Part shown: piece after piece, positions 44,670 to 53,662 of the stretch
How positions within the stretch are numbered: the first letter of the stretch is position 1
How the letters are laid out: each line of letters begins with the position of its first letter
Origin: Streptomyces sp. NBC_00259
GTDB taxonomy: Bacteria; Actinomycetota; Actinomycetes; Streptomycetales; Streptomycetaceae
Reading direction: 5' to 3'
Assembly: GCF_036181745.1 (NCBI RefSeq)
Contig: NZ_CP108080.1
Span: forward strand, 3,348,001 to 3,412,000
Length of the DNA stretch: 64,000 nucleotides
The notes under the pieces: model-generated
What the model was told of the DNA's origin: nothing
Databases searched by the model: none
What the model saw: the letters and a program-made list of their open reading frames with translations, nothing else
Position numbers and translations under genes: made by a program

Positions 44670-45448
44670 TGGGCGCTCCCGGGGTCCGCGTCGAGCGGGA
44701 CAAGGAGACCGGCGTCGCCGTCGTCACCCTCGACCGGCCCGCCAGGCACAATGCCATCGACCTCGCCACGTCCGCGGAACTGACGGCCGTCTGGCGGGAG
44801 TTCCGTTTCGACGAGACCGTACGGGCCGTGGTCGTGACGGGCGCCGGGGAGAAGGCGTTCTGCACCGGCATCGACCGGTCCGTGGAAGTGCCGCAGCCGG
44901 CGTCGCCCTACTCGGTCGACGATCCGCTGATCGCGATCGGGCCGAAGGCGAACGACCTGTGGAAACCGGTGATCGCGGCGGTGCGCGGGCTCGCGTGCGG
45001 CGGCGCGTTCTATCTGCTGGGTGAGGCGGAGTTCCTGATCGCGGCCGAGGACGCGGTCTTCTTCGATCCGCACACCACGTACGGCATGGTCAGCGCGTAC
45101 GAGTCGGTGTACATGGCGATGCGGATGCCGTTCGGGGAGGCGGCCCGGATGGCGCTGATGGGCACCGCCGAGCGGGTCTCGGCCCGGCGCGCGTACGAGA
45201 CCGGGCTGGTCAGTGAAGTGACCCCGCCCGGTGAGGAGGTGGCGGCGGCGGTGCGGTGTGCCGCCGTCATCGCCGCGTATCCGACGGAGGCGGTGCAGGG
45301 GACGGTCCGGGCGGTCTGGGCGGCGAAGGAGGCGGTGCGCTCGCAGGCGCTGGCGCACGCGCCGCAGCTCGTCGCGCTCGGCAATCTGCCGCCGGAGCGG
45401 CAGGCGGAGCTGTTCTCCGCCCGCGGGAGCGGGTTCCGGATGCGGTGA
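44669..45448 (+). CDS. Enoyl-CoA hydratase/isomerase family protein
   Basis: A 259-residue crotonase-fold enzyme. CoA-binding and oxyanion features include R-P-A-R-H-N-A-I-D, G-A-G-E-K-A-F-C-T-G-I-D near residue 65-75 and V-R-G-L-A-C-G-G-A-F. The usual second Glu region reads A-E-D-A-V-F-F-D-P. It would hydrate or cleave an enoyl- or beta-keto-CoA in the same pathway. Last gene of the O6 operon. Confidence 0.88.
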   Translation: MGAPGVRVERDKETGVAVVTLDRPARHNAIDLATSAELTAVWREFRFDETVRAVVVTGAGEKAFCTGIDRSVEVPQPASPYSVDDPLIAIGPKANDLWKPVIAAVRGLACGGAFYLLGEAEFLIAAEDAVFFDPHTTYGMVSAYESVYMAMRMPFGEAARMALMGTAERVSARRAYETGLVSEVTPPGEEVAAAVRCAAVIAAYPTEAVQGTVRAVWAAKEAVRSQALAHAPQLVALGNLPPERQAELFSARGSGFRMR

Positions 45449-45458
45449 GTGGCCGTTC

Positions 45459-46295
45459 TCAGGCGCCGGGTCCGGCGGCCAGGAACCGGTGGAGGGAGGC
45501 CGTCATGGCGGCGACGAAGGTGTCTCGGGTCCGGTCGTCGACGTGGTCCAGGGACAGGTAGGGGTTGAGGTCCTCCAGCTCGACCAGGAGCAGGTCGCCG
45601 TCCTGGGTGCGGCAGGCGTCGACGCGCTGGATGCCGTGGTCGAGGGTGTTCCAGTCGATGAAGCGCCGGGCGAAGTCGAGGTCGGCTCCGGTGGGTTCGT
45701 AGGGCTGGAGGACCCAGCGGCGCTCGGGGTCGGGGGCATGGAGGGCGTACTGGAAGGTGTCGTCGACGTAGTAGAAGGACACCTCGTAGCGGAAGTCGAT
45801 GCGCGGCTGGACCAGGATGTCGCCGTAGTCGAGGCCGGCGAGCCGGTCGTGGGGCAGGAAGGTCAGTCCTATGGAGTCGGCACCGGCCTTGGGCTTGACG
45901 GCGTAGAGGCCGGTGTCGGGCAGCCGGCCGAGGTCCTGGGGCCGGTCGACGGTGGGGATGACCGGGTATCCGGCTGCGGTGAGGTCCAGCAGGTACTGCT
46001 TGCCGGCCATGTCGCCCCGGCCGGTCAGGGGGTTGTAGACGCGGGTGCCGTGTGCGGTCGCCTGTGCGCGGAAGGCGTCGTACTCCTTCTGGTAGTGCAG
46101 TACGGGTCCGCTGTTGCGGACGACGACGGCGTCGAAGCGGTCCATGAGCGCCGTGGCGTCGAGCGGGTGGCACAGGGCGATGTCGAAGTCCGTGCGGAGC
46201 CGGGAGGTCAGGAGGATGTCCTCGTCGCAGTAGCGCCGTCCTCGGGCCGGGTAGGCGAGGTCGGTCACGTACAGAACGCTGGGGCGGGCGGGCAC
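45459..46295 (-). CDS. ATP-grasp-like protein
   Basis: A 278-residue protein that looks like an ATP-grasp carboxylate-amine ligase: N-terminal Rossmann-like half (R-P-S-V-L-Y-V-T-D-L-A), then Y-A-V-K-P-K-A-G-A-D-S-I-G (lysine of the ATP lid), I-L-V-Q-P-R-I, and L-L-L-V-E-L-E-D-L-N-P-Y-L with the metal-binding Glu/Asn. The GTG at 46295 has GGAGGAG seven bases upstream. Such enzymes join a carboxylate to an amine or thiol using ATP. Partner unknown. It is convergent with the hydratase gene (10-bp gap), so unlikely to be in that operon. Confidence 0.75.
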   Translation of the reverse strand: MPARPSVLYVTDLAYPARGRRYCDEDILLTSRLRTDFDIALCHPLDATALMDRFDAVVVRNSGPVLHYQKEYDAFRAQATAHGTRVYNPLTGRGDMAGKQYLLDLTAAGYPVIPTVDRPQDLGRLPDTGLYAVKPKAGADSIGLTFLPHDRLAGLDYGDILVQPRIDFRYEVSFYYVDDTFQYALHAPDPERRWVLQPYEPTGADLDFARRFIDWNTLDHGIQRVDACRTQDGDLLLVELEDLNPYLSLDHVDDRTRDTFVAAMTASLHRFLAAGPGA

Positions 46296-46493
46296 GGTGC
46301 ATCTCCTCCGTCGGCGGCCACCACGGTAAGCGAGCCTGCGAGGGTGCGGTCCTCCGGGGTCCGCCGCGGTCCTCCGGGGCCTTGAGGGTCCCTCGCCGTC
46401 CCCCTTCGCGAATCTTGATGTACGCGCGACAATTCAACGGTCGCGAAGCCGCACCCGCGGGCGTAGCGTCATGGTCCGGAGAGGAGGCCGGCG

Positions 46494-47219
46494 ATGGTCC
46501 GCAATGTCATCGGCTCGGTCCTGGCTCTCGCCGGAGCGGCGGCCGCCGTATGGAGCCCCTTCCGTGCCTGGTACGACGGCCGCCCCGGCGGCGACTACCG
46601 GATCCAGGACCTGTTCGGCGGCATCACCGACGCCCAGACGGAGATCACGACGTCGATCCTGTTGCCGTTCGCCTTCGCGGCGCTGGTGACGCTGATCGGC
46701 GTGGTGCTGCGTTCGCGGGTGCTGGTGGCGCTGGCCGGGCTGGTCGTCCTCGGCTTCACGATCCTGTGGATGGTGCGGCAGGGGCAGGCGGCGGGGAGCC
46801 TCACGGTCGGTGGGGAAGGCCCCGTGCTCGGGGACGGGGTGGCGGCGGCGCTGGGTGGTGGGCTGCTTCTGCTGCTGGGTGCTCTGGTGATGGCCGGGCG
46901 CTCGCCGAGGGTGGAGGGGTTCGAGGAGGAGCGGGACTGGGACGAGTCCGGGTATCCGCCCGCGGCGGACGAGCCGTACGGGTGGGCGCCGGGGCCGGGT
47001 GACACTCAGCCCCTGCCGACGTATCCCCCGCAACCGACACAGCCGTATCCGTCACAGCCGACGCAGCCGTATCCCTCGCAGCCGTATCCGTCACAGCCGA
47101 CGCAGTCGGGGTATCCGGTGGATCCGGCCGGCCCTTCGACGCCGCGACGGCCGCGGCCGGACCCGTACGGGGCGGGCCCCGGCCAGGACCCGTTCCGTGA
47201 GGACGGTCCTCCGCGCTAG
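46494..47219 (+). CDS. Membrane protein with Pro/Tyr/Gln-rich cytoplasmic tail
   Basis: A 241-residue protein with four hydrophobic segments (about 5-20, 55-75, 80-100, 115-137) and a long acidic/Pro tail containing repeated P-Y-P-S-Q-P-T-Q units. The GAGGAGG upstream supports ATG 46494. No domain known to me. Convergent with afsK; genes of this type commonly neighbour kinase genes in Streptomyces, but no role is proven. Confidence 0.75.
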   Translation: MVRNVIGSVLALAGAAAAVWSPFRAWYDGRPGGDYRIQDLFGGITDAQTEITTSILLPFAFAALVTLIGVVLRSRVLVALAGLVVLGFTILWMVRQGQAAGSLTVGGEGPVLGDGVAAALGGGLLLLLGALVMAGRSPRVEGFEEERDWDESGYPPAADEPYGWAPGPGDTQPLPTYPPQPTQPYPSQPTQPYPSQPYPSQPTQSGYPVDPAGPSTPRRPRPDPYGAGPGQDPFREDGPPR

Positions 47220-47333
47220 TCGCGCGCGAGCGGCCCGCCGCTCGAACGGCGGAGCAGCGGGGATGCGGGGATCCGCCCCGGGCGAGGCTGCCCTCGTGCC
47301 GGTCCGGCACCCGGCGGTCCGGTGCCCGCTGGC

Positions 47334-49754
47334 CTAGCGGCCCGCGCCCGCCCTGCCCGTCGCCGTGCCCTTCGCCGCGTCGAGTGCGTACACGCAGCGG
47401 TCCTTGGAGCAGGCGTAGACGACGCCGCCTCTCGCGACCGGGGAGCCGGTGATCTCGCCGCCGGTGGCGAGCTTCCAGCGGAGCTGGCCGCCGTTCGCGT
47501 CCAGGGTGTAGAGCACGTGGTCGGCGGAGCCGAAGTGGACGCGGCCGTCGGCGACGACGGGGGTGCCGATGACCTCGCCGCCCGCGGCGAAGCGCCACTT
47601 GGGCGTGCCGGTGACCGCGTCCAGGGTGTAGAGCGCGCTGCCGCTGCCGACGTGGACGCTGCCGTCGGCGACGAGGACGGGCTCGACGGACTGGCGGGAC
47701 TCGGTGGCGATGCGCCAGCGGTCCTTCCCGGTCGTGGAGTCGAGGGCGTACACCGTGCCGAGGTAGTCGGCGAGGTAGATCCCGCCGCCGGTCACGGCGG
47801 GCCCGGGGGCGTAGGCGGGCGGGGAGAGGAAGACCGCGGGCGCTTCGAAGTGCCAGCGCACCTGGCCGTTCATGGTGTCGACGCAGAGCACACGGGTTCC
47901 GGCCGCGATGTACGTGCAGCCGTCGGGGGCGTGGGTGACGCGGACGGGTACGCCGCCGCAGGAGGCCGCGTCGCCGACGGGGTAGGACCAGCGTTCCGTG
48001 CCGGTGCGGGCGTCGAGGGCCTGGAGCCGGGCGTTGCGCCAGGCGTAGACGGTGTCGTCGTGCAGCGCGGGCCCGGCTTCGGGTGTTTCGAAGTCGGTCT
48101 GGGCGCCGTTGACCTCCCAGAGTTTCTCGCCGTTGGAGGCCTCCCAGCCCTGGATGCCGCCGCCGCGGGTGGCGGTGACGACGGTGCCGCGGGCGGCTTT
48201 GAGGGAGTACACCCAGGCGTCGGTCTGCAGTCGCCACCGTTCGGTGCCGTCGGTGGCGTCGAGGGCGTAGAGGGTGGGGCCGTCGGAGCCGTGGATGCGG
48301 CCGCCGGTGACGGTCATCGCCCAGGCCACGTCGCGTGTCTTGAACTGGCGGCGGCCGCTGGCCACATCGAGGGCGTGGACCTCGAAGGAGGTGACGTAGA
48401 GCAGGTCGCCGTCCACGACGGGGGTGCCCCAGACGTCGTTGGACATCCGGAACCGCCAGGGCCGCCAGCGTGCGGGGCCCGCGTCGTCCGGGGCTGCGGC
48501 GGGTGCGGGGACGGGCGGGGCGGCCGTGGGGGCGGTCATGGCGCTGGTGGCGACCTCGCCTCCGGGCGGGCGGATCCAGCCGGTGGCGGGTCCGGCGTCC
48601 ACGGCGACGGCGCTGCGGGCGTCGGCGCGGGGGCCGGGGCCGATGGGGACCTTGCTGCCGGGGAGTTGCACGGGTCCGGCGCCGTGGTCCGCGGGGGCGG
48701 CGGGCCGGGGGCCGTGCTGCCCGGTGTCGCGGGGTGCGGCGTGGGCGCCGTGCCGGCCGCCGTCCCGGTCGCCGCGGGCGGGGGCGTGCTGTGGCTTGGG
48801 CGGGGTGGCGGGTGCCTGGGGCCGGCGTCCGCCGGCGGGGCCGCCGCTCGCGTTCGGCAGGCGCCCGCCGCGTCGTGTCTCGATCAGTGACACGGCACGG
48901 CCGGGGAGCCATGCGGAGGCCGTGCCGCTGTCGTCGCTGCCGGAGGAGAACAGATGGGGGGCGAGCTGTGCCTGCAGGTCCTCGGGGGTGGGGCGCCGCC
49001 CGGCGTCCATCTGCATGCAGGATTCGATCAGCGGCCGCAGCTCGTCGGGCAGGCCGGCCAGGTCGGGGCCTTCGCGGAGCAGCATGAAGACCGTTTCGAC
49101 GGGGTTGGCGCCGTGGAAGGGCGCGTGTCCGGTCGCGGCGAAGACCAGGGTGGAGCCGAGTGAGAAGACGTCGCTCGCGCCGGTCACGCTGCGCGAGTCG
49201 CGGGCCTGTTCGGGCGACATGTAGGCGGGGGTGCCGACGGCGACGTTGGTCATGGTCAGCCGGGTGTTGGAGACGCCGGAGGCGATACCGAAGTCGATCA
49301 CGCGCGGGCCGTCCTCGACGACGAGGACGTTCGACGGCTTCAGGTCCCGGTGGACGAGGCCCGCGCCGTGGATGGACTGGAGGGCCTCGGCGATGCCGGC
49401 CGCCAGCCAGCGGACGGCCTGGGCGGGCATCGGCCCGCATTCGTTCACTATTTCTTCGAGCGAGGGGGCGGGGACGTACGCGGTGGCGAGCCACGGCACG
49501 GCCGCGCGCGGGTCGGCGTCCACGACGGCCGCGGTGTAGAAGCCGGAGACCGCGCGTGCCGCCTCCACCTCGCGGGTGAAGCGGACGCGGAACAGCTGGT
49601 CCTCGGCGAGCTCGGTGCGCACCGTCTTGATCGCCACGCGCCGGCCGGACGCCGACCGTGCGAGATAGACCAGCCCCATGCCGCCGGCGCCGAGCCGTCC
49701 CAGCACCTCGAAGGGGCCGATCCGCCTCGGGTCGTGCTGCGTCAGCTGCTCCAC
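47334..49754 (-). CDS. afsK: AfsK Ser/Thr protein kinase with PQQ-type propeller
   Basis: An 806-residue kinase. Catalytic domain about 10-275: [12 protein letters not shown] lysine, [11 protein letters not shown]. The activation loop ([13 protein letters not shown]) contains Thr167, equivalent to the autophosphorylated Thr168 of S. coelicolor AfsK. A Pro/Ala linker leads to seven or eight beta-propeller blades of the PQQ/WD type (about 440-800), each with Y-x-L-D-x-x-x-G. AfsK phosphorylates AfsR and is held off by KbpA. I place the start at GTG 49754 because a strong GGGGAGG lies nine bases before it. Confidence 0.95.
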   Translation of the reverse strand: MEQLTQHDPRRIGPFEVLGRLGAGGMGLVYLARSASGRRVAIKTVRTELAEDQLFRVRFTREVEAARAVSGFYTAAVVDADPRAAVPWLATAYVPAPSLEEIVNECGPMPAQAVRWLAAGIAEALQSIHGAGLVHRDLKPSNVLVVEDGPRVIDFGIASGVSNTRLTMTNVAVGTPAYMSPEQARDSRSVTGASDVFSLGSTLVFAATGHAPFHGANPVETVFMLLREGPDLAGLPDELRPLIESCMQMDAGRRPTPEDLQAQLAPHLFSSGSDDSGTASAWLPGRAVSLIETRRGGRLPNASGGPAGGRRPQAPATPPKPQHAPARGDRDGGRHGAHAAPRDTGQHGPRPAAPADHGAGPVQLPGSKVPIGPGPRADARSAVAVDAGPATGWIRPPGGEVATSAMTAPTAAPPVPAPAAAPDDAGPARWRPWRFRMSNDVWGTPVVDGDLLYVTSFEVHALDVASGRRQFKTRDVAWAMTVTGGRIHGSDGPTLYALDATDGTERWRLQTDAWVYSLKAARGTVVTATRGGGIQGWEASNGEKLWEVNGAQTDFETPEAGPALHDDTVYAWRNARLQALDARTGTERWSYPVGDAASCGGVPVRVTHAPDGCTYIAAGTRVLCVDTMNGQVRWHFEAPAVFLSPPAYAPGPAVTGGGIYLADYLGTVYALDSTTGKDRWRIATESRQSVEPVLVADGSVHVGSGSALYTLDAVTGTPKWRFAAGGEVIGTPVVADGRVHFGSADHVLYTLDANGGQLRWKLATGGEITGSPVARGGVVYACSKDRCVYALDAAKGTATGRAGAGR

Positions 49755-49881
49755 TTCGCCTGCCACCTCCCCGTACGGGCCATGTAGGTACGGCCCCGTC
49801 GACCCTGATTGTTCCTGCCGGAGGGCAGGGTTGCGAACCCGGGGCGGTATCGGGGTGTCCCGGGCTATTTTGACGTGCTGC

Positions 49882-50727
49882 TCAGGTGTCGGTGGTGGTG
49901 GAGGGGGCGGAAGTGGTGTCCGGCTCGGCGAGGACGGCGAAGGCGGCGCCCTGGTTGTCGGTGAGGACGGCCATGCGGCCGTACGGGATGTCGAAGGGGG
50001 GTGCCGTGACGCGGCCGCCGAGGCGGGTGACGGTTTCGACGGTGGTGTCGCAGTCCTCGACGGAGAAGTAGACGAGGAAATGGCCGGGCATTTCCGCCGG
50101 GAACGCGTCGGTGATCACGCTGCGTCCGCCGATCGCGGTGTCCTCCCCGGGCTCCGTTCCGGCGGGTGACCACATCAGGTAGTCGACGGTGTCGTCGGGC
50201 AGCGGGGTGCCCTGGAAGCCGAAGACCTCCGTGTAGAAGCGGTCGACGGCCTCCTTGTCCCGTGTGTAGACCTCGGTCCAGCAGAACGAGCCGGGGCTGC
50301 CCTGGAGCTCGAATCCGGGCTGCTCGCCCGGCTGCCAGAGGCCGAAGACGGCGCCGCCGGGGTCGGCGGCGAGCACCGTCGTGCCGGCGCGGCCGACGGG
50401 CGTCGGGGCGGTGATCACTTGTCCGCCGGCGTTTCTGATCTTGCCGGCGGTGGCGGTGGCGTCGGCCGTGGAGAAGTAGACGCCCCAGGTCGTGGGCATG
50501 CGGCCGTCGCTTTTGGGGGCCAGGACGGCGACGAGTTTCCCGTCGAGGAGTGCGGGGGTGGGGTGTGCGTGGTGGCCGTACCGCTCGGCAGGCTTCCCGG
50601 CGGCTTCCGCGTCGGTCTCCTTGCCGTACGTCCAGCCGAACAGTTCGCCGTAGAAACGCTTGCCCGCTTCAAGATCGGGCAGCTGGGCGTCCACCCAGCA
50701 GGGCGCGCCCTCCGTGAATGCGGCCAT
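49882..50727 (-). CDS. VOC family protein, two glyoxalase-fold domains
   Basis: A 281-residue protein of two tandem vicinal-oxygen-chelate modules: the first begins [16 protein letters not shown], the second [17 protein letters not shown]. Such proteins bind a metal and often act in resistance or small-molecule isomerisation, or as ligand sequestering proteins; substrate unknown. GGAAGGGG supports start 50727. It is divergent from the TetR gene, with a 9-bp inverted repeat and DnaA-box-like sites between them. Confidence 0.88.
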   Translation of the reverse strand: MAAFTEGAPCWVDAQLPDLEAGKRFYGELFGWTYGKETDAEAAGKPAERYGHHAHPTPALLDGKLVAVLAPKSDGRMPTTWGVYFSTADATATAGKIRNAGGQVITAPTPVGRAGTTVLAADPGGAVFGLWQPGEQPGFELQGSPGSFCWTEVYTRDKEAVDRFYTEVFGFQGTPLPDDTVDYLMWSPAGTEPGEDTAIGGRSVITDAFPAEMPGHFLVYFSVEDCDTTVETVTRLGGRVTAPPFDIPYGRMAVLTDNQGAAFAVLAEPDTTSAPSTTTDT

Positions 50728-50823
50728 GGTCCGACCCCTTCCTCGACGCGGAGTCGGCATGGCGCGGGGCTCTGGACGGTGCAGATCCGCGGCGCAGACT
50801 CCTCAACACAGAGTGTGACGTCA

Positions 50824-50846
50824 GCCACAGTCAAACCGACTGTGGC
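50824..50846. promoter_or_regulatory. 9-bp inverted repeat in the VOC/TetR promoter region
   Basis: GCCACAGTC-AAACC-GACTGTGGC, perfect arms, preceded by TGACGTCA at 50816-50823. It differs from the O1-O8 consensus. It could be the operator for the TetR protein encoded at 51005 or for another regulator of the VOC gene. Confidence 0.6.
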
Positions 50847-50880
50847 ATGCGCCGCACGCAGAGGGGGGCCGTTCGTTGAG

Positions 50881-50902
50881 TTGTCCACCGAAATTATCCA
50901 CA
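50881..50902. other. Pair of DnaA-box-like sites
   Basis: TTGTCCACC (50881-50889, one mismatch to the Streptomyces-type TTGTCCACA) and TTATCCACA (50894-50902, exact match to the general DnaA box) lie four bases apart, followed by TGTTGATAACA. This is an unusually AT-rich spot. Origin function is unlikely with no replication gene nearby; regulation or DnaA titration is possible. Confidence 0.5.
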
Positions 50903-51004
50903 GGCTGTTGATAACACTATTGGCCCACGCGGGGGGCGCGGTGGGCGCACCCCATTTGCAGTCGGCCGAATCGCGCGCCGATCACCCCTCGGTAAGCTGA
51001 CGGC

Positions 51005-51652
51005 ATGACAGGACAAGTACGCACCGTCGACGGCCGGGTTGCCGGCAGACGCGGCCAGGCGACGCGGCAGAAGCTGCTCGACTGCCTCAGCGAGATGCTC
51101 AGCTCCTCGCCGTACCGGGACGTCAAGGTCATCGACGTGGCCCGGAAAGCGGGGACTTCGCCCGCGACCTTCTACCAGTACTTCCCGGACGTCGAGGGCG
51201 CGGTCCTCGAGGTCGCGGAGGAAATGGCCACGGAGGGCGCGGCGTTGACCGAGCTCGTGTCCGGCCGTTCCTGGGTCGGCAAGGCGGGCTGGCAGACCTC
51301 GGAGCAGCTCGTCGAGGGCTTCCTCGACTTCTGGCGCAAGCACGACGCGATCCTGCGTGTGGTCGACCTCGGCGCGGCCGAGGGCGACAAGCGCTTCTAC
51401 AAGATCCGCATGAAGATCCTGAACTCGGTGACCAACTCCCTTACGGACGCGGTGAAGGACCTGCAGTCCAAGGGCAAGGTCGACAAGGACGTGAGCCCGG
51501 CGGCGATGGCGGGCTCGCTGGTCGCGATGCTGGCGTCGGTGGCGTCGCACCAGAAGGGCTTCCAGACCTGGGGCGTCAAGCAGGCCGAACTGAAGCCGAA
51601 TCTGGCGCTCCTGGTGCATCTGGGCATCACGGGCAAGAAGCCGACGAAGTAG
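51005..51652 (+). CDS. TetR/AcrR family transcriptional regulator
   Basis: A 215-residue TetR protein. The helix-turn-helix is D-V-A-R-K-A-G-T-S-P-A-T-F-Y-Q-Y-F near residues 40-56. The ligand domain is long and helical with a conserved-looking D-L-G-A-A-E-G-D and W-G-V-K-Q-A-E-L-K. It starts at ATG 51005 after CCTCGGTAAGCTGACGGC. It is the only TetR in the window and lies 1.9 kb from operator O7, so it is a candidate for the regulator that binds O1-O8, but its own promoter contains no good copy of that palindrome. Confidence 0.9.
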   Translation: MTGQVRTVDGRVAGRRGQATRQKLLDCLSEMLSSSPYRDVKVIDVARKAGTSPATFYQYFPDVEGAVLEVAEEMATEGAALTELVSGRSWVGKAGWQTSEQLVEGFLDFWRKHDAILRVVDLGAAEGDKRFYKIRMKILNSVTNSLTDAVKDLQSKGKVDKDVSPAAMAGSLVAMLASVASHQKGFQTWGVKQAELKPNLALLVHLGITGKKPTK

Positions 51653-51752
51653 CGGGCGGCCGTATGCGATGACGGGCGCGCCCGCGCCAAGTCCTGTCAC
51701 AGGCACGCCCGTTCCGTCCCGCTGCCGACCGCGTTCCCGGCCGTTCCCCGGA

Positions 51753-52283
51753 TCAGCCGGTACGCGTACGTCCTGCGGCTCCGCCGCCCGCCGGGTCGGC
51801 CCCCGACCGCCGGCGCCGGGTCAGGCGGAAGACCCGTATCTCCCGCTCCACCCTCGCCTGGTACGTCGCGTACGGCGGCCAGAACGTCAGCAGGGTCCGC
51901 CACACCGCCGCGCGTTCCTCTCCCGTCAGCAGGTCCGCCCGGACGGGGATGTCCTCGCCCTTCCAGCTGACCTCCGCCTCGGGGTGCTTCAGCAGGTTGC
52001 CGGTCCAGGCCGGGTGGCCCGGGCGGCCGAAGTTGGAGCCGACCAGGATCCAGGTACCGGCGTTCTCCTCCGGCATGCAGGCCAGCGGTGTGCGCCGCGG
52101 CAGGCCGGAGCTCGCACCCCGTGCGGTGAGGACGACGCCGGGCAGCATCTGGGCGCTCAGCAGCACTTTTCCACGGGTGAGCCGGTGGACGGCCCGGTCC
52201 ATGGCCGGGATGACGTGCGGGGCGATCTTCGCGAAGGTACGGGTCGAGGACACCTTCTGGACCATGCGGAACCCGGGTCGCAT
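51753..52283 (-). CDS. F420-type nitroreductase/quinone reductase (DUF385, Ddn-like)
   Basis: A 176-residue split-barrel protein of the deazaflavin-dependent nitroreductase group: L-T-A-R-G-A-S-S-G-L-P-R-R-T-P-L, W-I-L-V-G-S-N-F-G-R-P-G-H-P-A-W and N-L-L-K-H-P-E-A-E-V are family signatures that contact F420. Such proteins reduce quinones or activate nitro prodrugs in mycobacteria. The ATG overlaps the acyl-CoA dehydrogenase stop by one base (TGATG), so the two form an operon under O7. The F420 needed could come through FbiC at 8.5-11 kb. Confidence 0.88.
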   Translation of the reverse strand: MRPGFRMVQKVSSTRTFAKIAPHVIPAMDRAVHRLTRGKVLLSAQMLPGVVLTARGASSGLPRRTPLACMPEENAGTWILVGSNFGRPGHPAWTGNLLKHPEAEVSWKGEDIPVRADLLTGEERAAVWRTLLTFWPPYATYQARVEREIRVFRLTRRRRSGADPAGGGAAGRTRTG

Positions 52284-53485
52284 CAGACACCGACCGCCTT
52301 TCGGGTTCCCGCCGCGGGGACGAACAGCCCCGCCGTCTCCGCGGCGCGGGCCCTCAGCCGGTGGACCGGCCCGAAGAGCAGTTCGTCGGAGGCGGCCCGC
52401 TTGAAGTAGAGATGCGCCTCGTGCTCCCAGGTGAAGCCGATGCCGCCGTGCAGCTGGATCGCCTCGCCGGTGACGATCCGGAGCGCCTCCAGGCACTGGG
52501 CGAGGGCGAGCCCGCCGGCGCCCGGGTCCCAGGCCGCGTAGTAGGCCGCGGACCTGGCCGACTGGACGCGTGCGTACAGGTCGGCGAGCCGGTGCTTGAC
52601 CGCCTGGAAGGAGCCGATGGCCCGGCCGAACTGCTCGCGTTCCTTGACGTAGGCGACCGTGCGGTCCAGGGCGGCCTCCGCCGCCCCGGCGGCCTCCGCC
52701 GCGAGCAGCGTGGCCGCGGTGCGTCCGGTCGCGGCGAGCGCGGCGGCGACGTCCGCGTGCGGGTCGTCGCCGAGCAACTCGGCCCGGGTGTCGCGGAGTT
52801 CGACGCGAGCCTGCGGCCGGGTCTCGTCGAGCGCGGTCCAGCGGGTGCGCCGCAGCCCCCGCGCGGTGTCGGCGCGGACGAGGAAGAGCAGGGTGCGGCC
52901 GCGTGCGAAGCCTCCGGCGTGCGCGGCGACGAGCAGCAGCCCGGCACTGTGCCCGTCCAGGACCTGTGCGGCTTCCCCGTACAGCAGCCAGCCGCCCTCC
53001 CCGTCGGGCCTGGCCTGGACGCCGCCGGCCCGGCCGCCACCGGCCCACGCGCCGTCCGCGTTGTCGCCGGTGAGGGCGAGCGCGGTGGCGATGCCGCCGC
53101 CGGGGACGGCGAGCGTCGCGGTGAGCGCACCGCGGGCGATCGCCGGCAGCAGCGTGGTGCGCTGCCGTTCGCTCCCGAGCGCCGTGATCAGCGACGCCGC
53201 GAGCCCGGCCGTCGCGAACAGCGGCAGCGGTACGAGGGCCCGCCCCACCTCCTCACAGGCGAGGGCCAGCTCCACGGTGCCGCAGCCGACGCCTCCGTAC
53301 GCCTCGTCGAGCGCGAGCCCCGGCAGCCCGAGCCCGTCGGCGAGCCGCGCCCACAGTCCGGCGTCGTACCCGGGTCCTGCCGCATGGCCGCCTGGGCCGG
53401 GAGGCCCCGGCGGCACACCCCGGGAGAGGGCCGTGTGCAGTGTGCGGCGGATCTCGGACTGCTCCGTCGTGAAGGCGGCGTCCAT
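52283..53485 (-). CDS. Acyl-CoA dehydrogenase (FadE type)
   Basis: A 400-residue FAD-dependent acyl-CoA dehydrogenase. Y-V-K-E-R-E-Q-F-G-R-A-I-G-S-F-Q-A-V-K-H-R and I-Q-L-H-G-G-I-G-F-T-W-E-H-E-A-H-L-Y-F-K-R are the conserved C-terminal segments. In mycobacterial steroid pathways such subunits often work as alpha2beta2 pairs, with one subunit supplying catalytic residues. No partner gene is visible here, so this enzyme may be homomeric or pair with a gene elsewhere. It introduces a double bond into an acyl-CoA. Operator O7 lies 18 bp from the ATG. Confidence 0.88.
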   Translation of the reverse strand: MDAAFTTEQSEIRRTLHTALSRGVPPGPPGPGGHAAGPGYDAGLWARLADGLGLPGLALDEAYGGVGCGTVELALACEEVGRALVPLPLFATAGLAASLITALGSERQRTTLLPAIARGALTATLAVPGGGIATALALTGDNADGAWAGGGRAGGVQARPDGEGGWLLYGEAAQVLDGHSAGLLLVAAHAGGFARGRTLLFLVRADTARGLRRTRWTALDETRPQARVELRDTRAELLGDDPHADVAAALAATGRTAATLLAAEAAGAAEAALDRTVAYVKEREQFGRAIGSFQAVKHRLADLYARVQSARSAAYYAAWDPGAGGLALAQCLEALRIVTGEAIQLHGGIGFTWEHEAHLYFKRAASDELLFGPVHRLRARAAETAGLFVPAAGTRKAVGV

Positions 53486-53503
53486 CGGCGGCTCCCCTCG
53501 GCG

Positions 53504-53520
53504 TCTGACGGGCCGTCATG
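53504..53520. promoter_or_regulatory. Operator O7
   Basis: TCTGACG-GGC-CGTCATG, perfect TGACG/CGTCA core, 18 bp before the acyl-CoA dehydrogenase start. Confidence 0.78.
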
Positions 53521-53570
53521 ATAGGGACGGAGCCCCCAGAAGCCCAGAGCCGGGCGCACGGGAAGCAGAG

Positions 53571-53655
53571 GTGCCGGAACCGGAGACCGGGACCGGAGGT
53601 GCCGGAACCGGAGACCGGGACCGGAGTTGCCGGAACCGGAGACCGGACCGGAGCC
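53571..53655. repeat. 28-bp tandem repeat
   Basis: Units begin with GTGCCGGAAC at 53571 and 53599, and TTGCCGGAAC at 53627, giving nearly three copies of a 28-bp unit containing GGAACCGGAGACCGGGACC. It lies between operator O7 and the end of the minus-strand DUF1801 gene. Confidence 0.85.
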
Positions 53656-53662
53656 CGGACCG

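Noticed and set aside
50881..50902. Replication origin
   Set aside because: Only two boxes, no dnaA/dnaN or replication genes nearby.
51005..51652. Assigning the TetR gene as the proven regulator of O1-O8
   Set aside because: Proximity only; its own promoter lacks a good copy, so it remains a candidate.
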